A stretch of 64,000 bases of DNA from Rhodanobacter sp. C05 (GCF_002001165.1 NZ_MUNQ01000005.1:248001-312000), one strand, 5' to 3'; shown: positions 28,731-37,286, counted from the first letter of the stretch. Notes: a model not told the origin generated them from the sequence alone. Program-made: numbers and translations.

Positions 28731-30434
28731 ATGCTCGTATCGATTGCACAGCTCAACCTTCACGTTGGAAATATTGAATCCAATACGCGCAAGATAATTA
28801 GTTGCATCACTAAAGCCCGCGAAGACTCTGCCGACCTCATTGTATTTCCGGAGATGGCGATTACAGGCTACCCGCCTGAAGACCTGCTATTGAGGCCAGC
28901 GTTCCTGGACCAGGCGAATCGCGCGCTGGCACAAATTGCCAATCACGCAGTGCGCATCGGCGTCGTGATTGGCCATACGCGAGTCAGGGAAGGGCAGCTG
29001 TTCAATAGCCTGAGTTACCTTCGCGACGGTGAGGTTCAAGAAACGTACGACAAGAAGCACCTGCCAAATTATGGTGTATTTGACGAGAAACGTTACTTCG
29101 CCCCCGGAAGTGAAACCAAGACAATAGTCCTCGGGCCCATGCCGATAGCCTTGTGCATCTGCGAAGATTTATGGGAGCCGGAGCATGCACGCTCAGCGCG
29201 CGACGCGGGTGCAAAGTTGCTGATAAGTGTGAATGCATCCCCTTTTCGGACGAATGTTTCCGAACAACGGAAAGAGCTTCTGAGGACGCGAGCGGTAGAG
29301 ACGGGCTTGGCCATCCTTTACGTCAATCTCGTTGGCGGACAGGATGAGCTCGTATTCGACGGGGGATCAATGGTCGTCGATGACCATGGTCTACCTGTTT
29401 TCCAAGCGCCCGACTTCGAGGAGGGTCAGTACCTCATCGAGATCTCTGAATCGGTTGATGGTTTGAAATTCCACTCAAGAACGGAGTCTGCTGAAAAGCG
29501 GTCGACCCTGAGTAGTATCTATAGATGTCTCACCTTGGGAGTCAGAGACTATGTTCGAAAGAGTGGATTTGAAGGTGTGATCGTAGGCCTGTCGGGGGGA
29601 ATAGATTCCGCTTTGACTACGGCTATCGCGGTTGACGCCCTTGGCACCGAGAACGTCAGTGTTCTTCTCATGCCTTCACGCTATACCGCAGACATGAGCA
29701 CCCTGGATGCGATAGCTATGGCGGAAACACTTGGGGTTCCTCATCACATTATTCCGATCGAGAAACCCTTCGCAGCGTTCACCGACGCGCTGTCAACGTT
29801 GTTCATGGGTCTACCTGTGGACACGACTGAGGAGAGCATTCAGGCCAGGTGTCGCGGGGTGTTGTTGATGGCGATTTCGAATAAAACAGGCAAGCTGCTC
29901 CTTACAACCAGCAACAAGAGCGAGATGGCGGTGGGTGCTGCGGCGATATATGGCGATATGGCCGGCGGCTTTGCACCCTTGAAAGATGTTTCAAAAACGC
30001 TTGTGTACGAGCTCGCGTGCTGGCGGAACTCGAAAGATCAGATAATTCCGCAACGAATGATTGACCGCCTGCCCAGCGCCGAGCTCAGGCCCAATCAGCT
30101 GGATTCGGACTCGAGGCCGCCCTACGACATACTGGACCCGATCATCGAGAGGTATGTCGAGTTGGACCAAAGCGCAGAAGACATTGTCGGCGAAGGTTTC
30201 TCGGCCGAGGTCGTTGGCAACGTTATTTCCAAGATTTACCGGAACGAATTCAAACGACGCCAGGGCGCTCCGGGGGTGAAGATTACCGAGCGCGCATTTG
30301 GTCGGGAGCGGCGCTACCCTATTGCATCCGGTTTCAGGGAATGTATTCCGGAGATCACTGTAGCTAAGATCACGGACGTTTCAATAGAGGTCGAGCCTGG
30401 CATGGCGGTCGATCACGCGACAAATCTGACCTGA
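28731..30434 (+). CDS. nadE: Glutamine-dependent NAD+ synthetase
   Basis: 567 residues from ATG 28731. It amidates nicotinate adenine dinucleotide to NAD using ATP and glutamine. The N-terminal nitrilase-fold glutaminase (1-260) shows the Glu-Lys-Cys triad in FPEMAITGYPPEDLL, YDKKHLPNYGVFDE and ALCICEDLWEP. The C-terminal synthetase has the PP-loop GLSGGIDSALT and the segment TTSNKSEMAVGAAAIYGDMAG. Full length for the family. It is followed by NadC after 13 bases. Its presence in an accessory island, rather than the core, suggests a specialised amidation of an NAD-like dinucleotide, although simple NAD supply is possible. Confidence 0.93.
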   Translation: MLVSIAQLNLHVGNIESNTRKIISCITKAREDSADLIVFPEMAITGYPPEDLLLRPAFLDQANRALAQIANHAVRIGVVIGHTRVREGQLFNSLSYLRDGEVQETYDKKHLPNYGVFDEKRYFAPGSETKTIVLGPMPIALCICEDLWEPEHARSARDAGAKLLISVNASPFRTNVSEQRKELLRTRAVETGLAILYVNLVGGQDELVFDGGSMVVDDHGLPVFQAPDFEEGQYLIEISESVDGLKFHSRTESAEKRSTLSSIYRCLTLGVRDYVRKSGFEGVIVGLSGGIDSALTTAIAVDALGTENVSVLLMPSRYTADMSTLDAIAMAETLGVPHHIIPIEKPFAAFTDALSTLFMGLPVDTTEESIQARCRGVLLMAISNKTGKLLLTTSNKSEMAVGAAAIYGDMAGGFAPLKDVSKTLVYELACWRNSKDQIIPQRMIDRLPSAELRPNQLDSDSRPPYDILDPIIERYVELDQSAEDIVGEGFSAEVVGNVISKIYRNEFKRRQGAPGVKITERAFGRERRYPIASGFRECIPEITVAKITDVSIEVEPGMAVDHATNLT

Positions 30435-30447
30435 TATAGGAAAAGTA

Positions 30448-31317
30448 ATGGCGATCCCTGCTCAGATCGATTCTCAATGGCTGATAGCAACGATCGAAAC
30501 GGCGCTCCGTGAGGATATTGGATCGGGCGACCTCACAACCGAGGCGACCGTCGACGATAGCCAACAGGCACATGCGCGTATTGTGTCGAAAGAGGCCGGT
30601 ACCATCTGCGGTGGCTGGGTAGCGGAACAGGTATTCAAACTCGTAGACCCCCAGCTTGAAATCCAGACTCTCCGCGAGGACGGGGAGCGAGTCGCTCCGG
30701 GCGATACGATCATTGAGCTTCGCGGCCGAGCCCGCAGCATTGTCACCGGGGAACGTGTTGCGCTGAATTTCCTGCAGAGGATGAGCGGGATCGCAACACA
30801 CACACGGAAGATCTGCGATATCGTTTCGCACTGCGATGTGCAAATTCTGGACACCCGAAAGACCGCACCAGGGCTTCGTGCGCTGGATAAATACTCGGTG
30901 ACGAAGGGCGGCGGATGCAACCACCGATCCGGCCTTTATGACATGGCGCTCATCAAGGAGAACCACGTGGCCCTCGCCGGCGGCATCAGCAACGCGGTCC
31001 GACGGGTAAAGGAACGGATGCACGATGTTGGCAGGTCGATTCGCATTGAGGTCGAGGTCGAAACGAAGGGCGAGTTTCTAGATGCGGTCCGTAGCGGGGC
31101 CGATTACATCATGCTGGACAACTTCTCGGAGGTCGACGTTGAAGAGGCGGTACAGCTGATCAGAAAGCTCGGCGCTGAGCTGCAGTTGGAGGCATCGGGC
31201 AACATCACCTCCGAAAACGTTCTTGGCTATGCAAGTACAGGCGTGCACCGCATCTCAATGGGTAGCCTTACGCACTCTGTGACCGCGTTCGACCTCAGTT
31301 TGAGAATTGATACATAG
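30448..31317 (+). CDS. nadC: Quinolinate phosphoribosyltransferase (NadC)
   Basis: 289 residues, ATG preceded by TATAGGAAAAG. It normally joins quinolinate and PRPP, with decarboxylation, to give nicotinate mononucleotide. Family marks: REDIGSGDLTTEATV, then LNFLQRMSGIATHTRK, ILDTRKTAPGLRALDKYSV, GGGCNHRSGLYDMALIKENH and IEVEVET, with the EASGNI phosphate site near the end. Complete. NadA and NadB, which make quinolinate, are not in the window. It ends 44 bases before the convergent HAD gene. Confidence 0.95.
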   Translation: MAIPAQIDSQWLIATIETALREDIGSGDLTTEATVDDSQQAHARIVSKEAGTICGGWVAEQVFKLVDPQLEIQTLREDGERVAPGDTIIELRGRARSIVTGERVALNFLQRMSGIATHTRKICDIVSHCDVQILDTRKTAPGLRALDKYSVTKGGGCNHRSGLYDMALIKENHVALAGGISNAVRRVKERMHDVGRSIRIEVEVETKGEFLDAVRSGADYIMLDNFSEVDVEEAVQLIRKLGAELQLEASGNITSENVLGYASTGVHRISMGSLTHSVTAFDLSLRIDT

Positions 31318-31361
31318 CGTCGCCACCCGTGCAGCAGCCGGAGATGTTTCTTTAGGGATAT

Positions 31362-32048
31362 TCAGGCTGGATCCCTGCGCGCTGACGTCGATCCCGAAAG
31401 CGCCGCTCGCAAGCCGCCCAGATCAGGGATGACGGCGAGCGGCTCGTAGCTGGACAGCACTTGCGGCGAGGTTTTGCCTGAACTGACCGCGATGCAGTCG
31501 ATATGACCGTTCTTTGCTGTCAAGATGTCTAGGTAGTGGTCACCAATCATGACAAACTCGTCGCGCGGGTAGTCCTTCCATTTTTCAAAGATTCTCGATA
31601 GGCCTTCGGGATCGGGTTTGCCTCGAACCTCGTCGCCGCAGACGATCGAATCAAAGCAGTCCAGTAGGCTATGCGCCTCCAATGTTCGGGCCACTCTGGC
31701 TCTGTATTTTCCGGTCAGGAGAGCCAGATGGAATCCTTCGCTCGCTAGTTCCGGCAGAAGGGTAGGCACAGGGGGAATCGGTACCGTCTTCTCTACCATG
31801 TACAGATCAGCAAATCGAAGAAACTGCTGTTCTATTCCATCGATCTCAGCTTTGGACAAAGCGGCACTCAACGATGGAATGGCACGCGGAAGCGGAAGAC
31901 CGATTGTCTCTCGTATCGATGCGTCGTCCGGGATCTCTTTGTTGAACTCGGCAAAAGCGCGCTTCATGCATTCGACGACGCCTGCCGACGTGTTAAACAG
32001 GGTGTAATCGAAGTCGAAAATCAAAACCCTATATCGGGATGTGCTCAC
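31362..32048 (-). CDS. HAD-family phosphatase (phosphoglycolate phosphatase-like)
   Basis: 228 residues from GTG 32048. HAD motif I is FDFDYTLFNTSAG with the nucleophilic Asp. A helical cap domain (15-85) follows, then motif II LLTGKYRARV, motif III Lys in CGDEVRGKPDPEG, and motif IV MIGDHYLDILTAK. It hydrolyses phosphomonoesters in the cytoplasm. It starts within three bases of the radical SAM stop and is the last gene of the TrpB2 operon. A plausible job is removing a 5'-phosphate from a nucleotide product or from O-phosphorylated intermediates. Confidence 0.85.
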   Translation of the reverse strand: MSTSRYRVLIFDFDYTLFNTSAGVVECMKRAFAEFNKEIPDDASIRETIGLPLPRAIPSLSAALSKAEIDGIEQQFLRFADLYMVEKTVPIPPVPTLLPELASEGFHLALLTGKYRARVARTLEAHSLLDCFDSIVCGDEVRGKPDPEGLSRIFEKWKDYPRDEFVMIGDHYLDILTAKNGHIDCIAVSSGKTSPQVLSSYEPLAVIPDLGGLRAALSGSTSARRDPA

Positions 32049-32049
32049 C

Positions 32050-33444
32050 TCACAGATCCCTTTCGAGTATGAGTGTGCCGTCCTTCTTTCGTCCCAGTGG
32101 CTGCAAGGATCCCTTTCTTGACGGCGAATAGAACAGCTTACTGATGCCGTTGATGTGGAAGATGCCGCGCGCAGTCAATCGAATCTCACGTGCGCTCTGC
32201 TCTAGCAGACCCTGGTCCTCGAGCCATTTCAACTTATCGCCAAAGACCGATTCAACCCGTTCTCCATACTGACCGAAGAATCTTTCCTTCAGGAAAGGAA
32301 ACATTCTCAGACCGAATATCATCGTGCGCTCCATGCGCTCCTGCCGGGTCAACGTCAGGCCCGTGTTAACGGTATCCTCCCCACGCTGGATCTTCTTTAC
32401 GTACTCGGCGGTATCGTATGTGTGGATGAAGAATGAGCCTCGAAAGTACGAAGTTGCGCCTGGACCGATGCCGATCCACTCTCCATCTTGCCATTGCAAG
32501 AACGTGTTGACGCAGGTGTTGGCGCGGCGGTCGACGAAGTCGAAAACGTTGTACTGCTCGTAGCCACGTTGCTTGAATTCAGCTTGAGCGGAAACGAGCT
32601 GGCGGAACTCATCGTCTTCGGTCGGTAAGCTTAGCTTTTGTTTGACAAAGGCGTTGTGAAACTCAGTCTTTGGCCGAACCCAAAGCGGGTAAAGAGACAC
32701 CTGGTTAACGCCGAGTTCGTGTGCGATGCGAATCGAGTCGATGAGCTCCTCGGTGCTCTGCGAAGGATTGCGGTAAATGAGGTCGATATTCAAGATCGGA
32801 ATGCTCGAGGCCTTCGCCAATCTGAGGGCTTCGATATTCTCCTCGAGAGTGACCCCTCGACCGAGAATCTCAAGCAACCTCGGTTCAAAGGACTGCACTC
32901 CGAGACTCAGTCTGGTCGTCCCCGCCTTGGCAAGAGCGTCAACCTTCTCTGAATCAAGGGATATCGGGTTGCCCTCTATCGAGATCTCGGCGCCGTCGAC
33001 AAAGTCGAACTCGGCGCGAAAAAACTTGATCAGATCGTAAAGCTCTTCCGCGTTGAGGAAGGAGGGCGTCCCACCTCCCATATACAGGCTGTCGATACGC
33101 ACATTCTCGTGCCACCCCAGCTTCTTGCAGTGAAGAGCATGATCCTTGAGTGCACGAATGTACGTGCGAACGGTTTCACGCGTCGAAGCGTCGTTCCTGT
33201 TCTTTATCTGCACGTTGTAGTTGCAGAATGAACACTTTTTATCGCAGTACGGTATGTGAACATATAGCCCGGTGGAGAAGGGCTTGATGGGCGTGGCCCG
33301 CTGTACATCTTCCTCCCCGAAGGCTTCGAGGGCGGTCGGGTACCAGCGCACGTAATCACGTTCAACAGTATCGAGGTTTAGCACGATTTCCCTCCGATGC
33401 ATCCGTTCTGTAAGGACGTCCAGCAGATTGCTGTGTGAGAACAC
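32050..33444 (-). CDS. HemW-like radical SAM enzyme
   Basis: 464 residues. The CxxxCxxC cluster motif is in HIPYCDKKCSFCNYN, and the SAM-binding glycine motif in LYMGGGTPSFL. ISIEGNPISLDSEKVDALAK, RLSLGVQSFE and the HemW-type C-terminal domain (IGPGATSYFRG) follow. The coproporphyrinogen-oxidase-like branch includes the haem chaperone HemW and class C radical SAM methyltransferases or cyclopropanases that act in natural-product pathways. Lacking a canonical HemW GAHS motif (here GATS) and lying in a biosynthetic operon, it is more likely a tailoring enzyme. Starts GTG 33444 and ATG 33402 are both possible, without a strong ribosome site. Confidence 0.85.
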   Translation of the reverse strand: MFSHSNLLDVLTERMHRREIVLNLDTVERDYVRWYPTALEAFGEEDVQRATPIKPFSTGLYVHIPYCDKKCSFCNYNVQIKNRNDASTRETVRTYIRALKDHALHCKKLGWHENVRIDSLYMGGGTPSFLNAEELYDLIKFFRAEFDFVDGAEISIEGNPISLDSEKVDALAKAGTTRLSLGVQSFEPRLLEILGRGVTLEENIEALRLAKASSIPILNIDLIYRNPSQSTEELIDSIRIAHELGVNQVSLYPLWVRPKTEFHNAFVKQKLSLPTEDDEFRQLVSAQAEFKQRGYEQYNVFDFVDRRANTCVNTFLQWQDGEWIGIGPGATSYFRGSFFIHTYDTAEYVKKIQRGEDTVNTGLTLTRQERMERTMIFGLRMFPFLKERFFGQYGERVESVFGDKLKWLEDQGLLEQSAREIRLTARGIFHINGISKLFYSPSRKGSLQPLGRKKDGTLILERDL

Positions 33445-33462
33445 TGAACTAAGAGCGTTTCA

Positions 33463-34095
33463 TCAACCGTAGCAAGATTTCTCGATAATGATGTCGCGTA
33501 CAGGCTCGGGCACAAGAAAGCGTGGATCGACACCCGCCTTTATCGTTTGCCGGAGAGCAGTAGCCGAGATTTCCAACGGCGTTACCGATGCAACGAAAAT
33601 ATGCCCGGACCTGGATGTTCGCAAAGCATCAGGGGTACAGACACCACGTTCTTGCAACAAGTCGTACGCTGCCCCCGACCGAGGCAGATCACTGCCGGGC
33701 CGGTGCGCGACGACAATATGCACGAGATCCAGGATCTCCCGCCAGCGATGCCACTTTTCTATGCGTGCGAACGAGTCTGTTCCTGATAGAAAGCATAAAG
33801 AGGCCAAGGGATGTTCACTTCGTATCTCAGCGAGAACATCGTATGTGTAGACCGGCAGTTCTCTTGAAAACGCGCGATCGTCCGCTTTGAAAGTCGGGTG
33901 GCACGACACCGCAGCTCTTACCATGTCCAGACGTAACGTCCCACCGACCGATGGCGCCTCGCGCAATGCGTGTGTCGGCCAGGGCAGGAATCGAACTTCG
34001 CTTAGGGAGCCAATTTGTGAGATTTCAAGCGCAGTCCGCAAATGTCCGCAGTGGATAGGGTCGAAAGTCCCTCCAAACAGTCCGATAGCTTCCAT
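33463..34095 (-). CDS. nadD: Nicotinate-nucleotide adenylyltransferase (NadD)
   Basis: 210 residues. It transfers AMP from ATP to nicotinate mononucleotide, making the dinucleotide. The nucleotidyltransferase HxGH motif sits at the N-terminus (GLFGGTFDPIHCGHLRTAL) and the ISSTxxR equivalent at the C-terminus (LEISATALRQTIKAG). The central FLSGTDSFARIEKWHRWREI is also typical of NadD. Full length. It lies 16 bases after the beta-RFAP synthase-like gene and 18 bases before the radical SAM gene, so it is in a biosynthetic operon rather than next to rsfS/proA as the housekeeping copy usually is. Confidence 0.92.
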   Translation of the reverse strand: MEAIGLFGGTFDPIHCGHLRTALEISQIGSLSEVRFLPWPTHALREAPSVGGTLRLDMVRAAVSCHPTFKADDRAFSRELPVYTYDVLAEIRSEHPLASLCFLSGTDSFARIEKWHRWREILDLVHIVVAHRPGSDLPRSGAAYDLLQERGVCTPDALRTSRSGHIFVASVTPLEISATALRQTIKAGVDPRFLVPEPVRDIIIEKSCYG

Positions 34096-34111
34096 ACGTT
34101 GATGTCACTCC

Positions 34112-35113
34112 CTATGAGCGGACTCGTTGTGTCAGGTTCGCGCCTTGGTTTGCTCCGTCGGTGACATACAAATCACCCGGTGCCACAGAGCGCAGGCCGT
34201 CAACCAGCCTGGATCGCACGTGTTCCCGGTCTGGAAACTCCGTCTTGCAGTAGAAGCCGAAAAGTGCCGGACCGGTCGAGGACAACCCCACGCCCCGGAT
34301 GCCAAGCCGCACCAGCGACTCCGCGACGTCCTTTAGCCCTTCCAGATCGCTCCTGCCCCAGTGTCTTGCCTTCCAACCCACGTTCTGAAGCCGTGTGACG
34401 CTGTTGCAGAAGCTGTCGAGATCCATCTCGACAACTGCCGGCATAGCTTCCATCAAGAGCGAATGACAGACCTGTGCTACTTCTTCGCTTGCGATAGGCG
34501 TGTTGCGCTCCATGAATGACCGCTCTTCTTCGCCTGAAAGACCTCGAAAGCCGTCAGGAATAAACACCACAACCCCCCAATTGCTTGGAAACGCACTATG
34601 AAAGAGCAGCGGTGGGAGCTTTCCTGGATCTGCAAAGCTACTGGGCTTAAACGCGGGGCGTGATGATTCGATGCGACGACCGCCGTCAACAATGAATCCG
34701 CCATTATGAAACGTGTGAACCCCGATTCCAGACGTACGCCCTCTCGTTGAATAGAACGCAGTCTCTTCCACGGACACCTGTTTATCGCAAAACCGGCCCA
34801 GTAAAGCCAACAATGCAAGCTGCCACTGAGTGCCTGACCCTAGACCAGCGTGCCGAGGGATCGAGCTCAATACTTCGAGTCGCAAATTCATATCCGGCAG
34901 CCCGAGCTTGCTGGCCGCATACTCAAGTTCGCGCCGAATGTAAGAGTATTCGTCCGGTTCGGTTCCTACGATCGTTAGTTCAGGCGCCGCGGCGATTCGC
35001 AAATGAAGACGCGGATGATCCACCGCAAAGCCGACACTTCCATTGATACGGCTCAACCCGCCGGACATATCGATCAGATCGATATGAATCCTCGCTGGCG
35101 TACTAATTTCCAT
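34112..35113 (-). CDS. GHMP-fold PRPP enzyme of the beta-RFAP synthase/ForT family
   Basis: 333 residues from ATG 35113, four bases after the TrpB2 stop (a longer start at 35143 overlaps that gene). Family hallmarks: STPARIHIDLIDMSG, the Gly-rich loop HAGLGSGTQWQLALLALLG, then RGRTSGIGVHTFHNGGFIV and the final SSTGPALFGFY. Beta-ribofuranosylaminobenzene 5'-phosphate synthase joins PRPP to p-aminobenzoate with loss of CO2, forming a C-riboside. The related ForT and PyfQ make C-nucleosides of formycin and pyrazofurin. In bacteria outside methylotrophs such a gene points to C-nucleoside chemistry. The acceptor here is unknown. Confidence 0.85.
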   Translation of the reverse strand: MEISTPARIHIDLIDMSGGLSRINGSVGFAVDHPRLHLRIAAAPELTIVGTEPDEYSYIRRELEYAASKLGLPDMNLRLEVLSSIPRHAGLGSGTQWQLALLALLGRFCDKQVSVEETAFYSTRGRTSGIGVHTFHNGGFIVDGGRRIESSRPAFKPSSFADPGKLPPLLFHSAFPSNWGVVVFIPDGFRGLSGEEERSFMERNTPIASEEVAQVCHSLLMEAMPAVVEMDLDSFCNSVTRLQNVGWKARHWGRSDLEGLKDVAESLVRLGIRGVGLSSTGPALFGFYCKTEFPDREHVRSRLVDGLRSVAPGDLYVTDGANQGANLTQRVRS

Positions 35114-35117
35114 AACG

Positions 35118-36410
35118 CTACTCAAGCGACAACTCGTCCGCATATCCCTTGAGGTCCAGGTAGCCGTTACCTGAGAGGCACACTACGATCACATCTCCCG
35201 CGTTCGCGTTGGAAGCGATGTCTAGTGCAACCCTGATCGCATGGGCGCTCTCAGGCGCCGGCAGAATGCCTTCTGTCTTGAGCAATATCTGGCCGGCCTC
35301 AAACACTCTTGGTTGCGAAACGGTCTGCGTTTCAACGATCTTGTTTTTGACTAACGCCGACAATACTGGCGTTTTGCCATGATAGCGCAGTCCTCCAGAG
35401 TGAATTTTAGGAGGTTGGAAATCATGACCCAACGTATACATTGAGATGCGCGGCGTAAACTTGCCGTAGTCAGCCCAGTCATAACGATAGTCGCCGCTTG
35501 ACAAGGTCGCAATATTATCCGGCTCGCAGGCCACGAACTTCATCTTTGATCCGGTTACCTTTTCTTTGACAAACGGACCGATGAAACCGGCGAAGTTGCT
35601 CCCTCCGCCTACACATCCGACGAGATGAGTCGGACGCCGTGAAAGCGCTTCAAGCTGCATCTTTGTCTCGATACCAATGACCGTCTGATGCAACACCGCG
35701 TAATAAGACATGCATCCGAGAGCAAGTCGATGGTCTGGGGAAGAGCGCACTAGCTCGATGGCCTCGCTCATTCCGATACCCAAGCTACCAGGCTGATTCG
35801 GATCTTCTTTGAGCAGATCGCGACCGATCTGAGTCAGAGTGCTCGGCGAAGGATAAACTTCTGCGCCTGTCATGCGCATCATGTAGCGCCGATACGGCTT
35901 GTCATCATAACTCTTCCGAGTCATGAATATTTTCGTCGCCAAGTCAAACCTGCTAGAAGCCATTGACAGCGCGGATCCCCACTGCCCTGCTCCCGTATCG
36001 GTGACCAGAGTGGAAACTCCCTCGTCGTTCTTCGCATAGAATGCCTGCGGCAGAGCCGTATTTAGCTTATGGCTGCCTGCGGGATTCTGATCTTCTCGTT
36101 TCAGATAGATTTCAGCTTTGGTACCGGTATACTTTTCGAGCGCATGTGCGCGATACAACTGAGTCGGTCGGTACTGCGAATAGGCTTCAAGTATCGGTTG
36201 CGGTATATCGATCCAAGGGTTGGATGCATATTCGCCCTGGAGGAATTCAATTCTCAGCGCTTCCGACGACCATAACCAATTGAACTCTTCAACGGTTGCG
36301 GGGCGGTCCTCGACTGGATGCAGCGGCTTCGGAATCTCGAAATCGAGTTCGGGGATAACGTTGTACCAACTTTTCGGCAGAAATGATGACACCGACTGGT
36401 CCGTATTCAT
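35118..36410 (-). CDS. TrpB2-like PLP enzyme (tryptophan synthase beta chain homologue)
   Basis: 430 residues; ATG 36410 follows AAGGGAG. Fold-type II PLP enzyme with the PLP Lys in NPAGSHKLNTAL and the phosphate loop CVGGGSNFAGFIG. The N-terminal extension is typical of TrpB2, and the end is VVCLSGNGYLDLKGY. TrpB2 proteins are reported to prefer O-phosphoserine. The usual TETGAGQWG segment reads TDTGAGQWGSALSM, so the catalytic Glu (Glu109 of TrpB1) is Asp. No trpA or other trp genes are near. It probably makes a beta-substituted amino acid other than tryptophan. It is second in an operon led by a small ORF and followed by the C-riboside synthase-like gene. Confidence 0.88.
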   Translation of the reverse strand: MNTDQSVSSFLPKSWYNVIPELDFEIPKPLHPVEDRPATVEEFNWLWSSEALRIEFLQGEYASNPWIDIPQPILEAYSQYRPTQLYRAHALEKYTGTKAEIYLKREDQNPAGSHKLNTALPQAFYAKNDEGVSTLVTDTGAGQWGSALSMASSRFDLATKIFMTRKSYDDKPYRRYMMRMTGAEVYPSPSTLTQIGRDLLKEDPNQPGSLGIGMSEAIELVRSSPDHRLALGCMSYYAVLHQTVIGIETKMQLEALSRRPTHLVGCVGGGSNFAGFIGPFVKEKVTGSKMKFVACEPDNIATLSSGDYRYDWADYGKFTPRISMYTLGHDFQPPKIHSGGLRYHGKTPVLSALVKNKIVETQTVSQPRVFEAGQILLKTEGILPAPESAHAIRVALDIASNANAGDVIVVCLSGNGYLDLKGYADELSLE

Positions 36411-36480
36411 GAGACTCCCTTTGCAGATTTGCCAATGGATTATTAGATACGTTCTGGTAGATGGAAAAGTACCAACATTT

Positions 36481-36615
36481 TAGTTAGACGCAGCCCCGTT
36501 CGTATTTGTAATGTACGGCGATGCTGCATTCTTGGGCAACCAAGCGAACATAACCGCGGCGCCCAATCTTCGGCTCGTCACGAGCGCGGCACGTCCGTTC
36601 AACCGATTTGCCATT
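36481..36615 (-). CDS. Candidate 44-residue peptide ending in Asn
   Basis: Not previously listed as a long ORF. ATG 36615 has GGAAGG seven bases upstream, and the TAA is at 36481-36483, 70 bases before the TrpB2 start on the same strand. The peptide begins MANRLNGRAALVTSRR, has a mildly hydrophobic middle (LGAAVMFAWLPKN) and ends ITNTNGAASN. It is basic in the first half and uncharged and Asn-rich in the last 14 residues. A C-terminal Asn is the acceptor residue in microcin C-type precursors, and an MccF-like peptidase lies 0.7 kb upstream; however, no MccB is present. It may instead be a scaffold peptide, a leader, or chance. Confidence 0.45.
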
Positions 36616-36645
36616 GCTGTGCCTTCCAGAGCTGTGCCTTCCAGG
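36616..36645. repeat. 15-bp tandem duplication carrying the ribosome site of the peptide ORF
   Basis: Two adjacent copies (36616-36630 and 36631-36645, one mismatch) of a segment whose reverse strand contains CTGGAAGGCACAGC. The copy nearest the ATG supplies the Shine-Dalgarno; the other puts a second GGAAGG 22 bases from the start. Confidence 0.7.
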
Positions 36646-36815
36646 TTGTGTGCGTAATCGGTTCTATTGCGCGAAGCCCCCGCTCATCGCAATGTCCTGC
36701 AACTTCGTTCATCACATGGATCGAAACACGCAGCGCTTCGCGACGAAGAATATTTGCGATTAGGACGCCTTCCAATTTTCACGATACAACGACTACTCAG
36801 TTGCCTGCAAGTCAG

Positions 36816-37260
36816 TTAATTCCCGCCGTAAGAACATGGGCCATGCATTCGCTGTAGCTTTATCGACTTCCAGACAAAAAGCAACGGCGAAAATGGGAAA
36901 CTTTGCGCGACTGTTGCGGAGAAGCCAGACGGGGCGAAGGTCATGGAAACGTGCGAATCGCGGACGCGACACACGGCGGAGCACGCGAGTGCGTGTTGCT
37001 GAGTTTCGAAGCGATGCCGATGCCCGCGTCGCTCTTTCAAGGCGTGGATCACATGCTCCACCATGCCACTCTGCTGCGGGCAGTGCGGCGTGATGGATTC
37101 CTGCTGCAAACCGTAGCTGCGTACGAGCCGCGTGTAGTGACGACTGGTGAAGACCAGGCCATTGTCGGGACGCAGAAGAAACGAGGCACGCAAGCGACCA
37201 GCGTCCCGAATCGTGCGATCAGCGCCCGAACCAAGGCCAACGCATAAGCATCTGTCTGGT
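36816..37260 (-). pseudogene. Remnant of an IS3-family transposase (integrase domain fragment)
   Basis: In two minus-strand frames the sequence reads TDAYALALVRALIARFG and then, after a frameshift near 37160, RPDNGLVFTSRHYTRLVRSY and ITPHCPQQSGMVEHVIHALK. These match the second Asp and the Glu region of the DDE/rve domain of IS3-type OrfB, where the intact family has SDNG and VERVIRTLKE. The N-terminal part and OrfA are absent. It separates the peptide/TrpB2 operon from the MATE/MccF pair and may have replaced original promoter sequence. Confidence 0.75.
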
Positions 37261-37286
37261 TGTCGGATACATTATTGCAACCGGCA

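Noticed and set aside
28439-28777. 112-residue ORF overlapping the start of NadE
   Set aside because: It runs 47 bases into NadE in another frame, has no ribosome site and shows no family resemblance.
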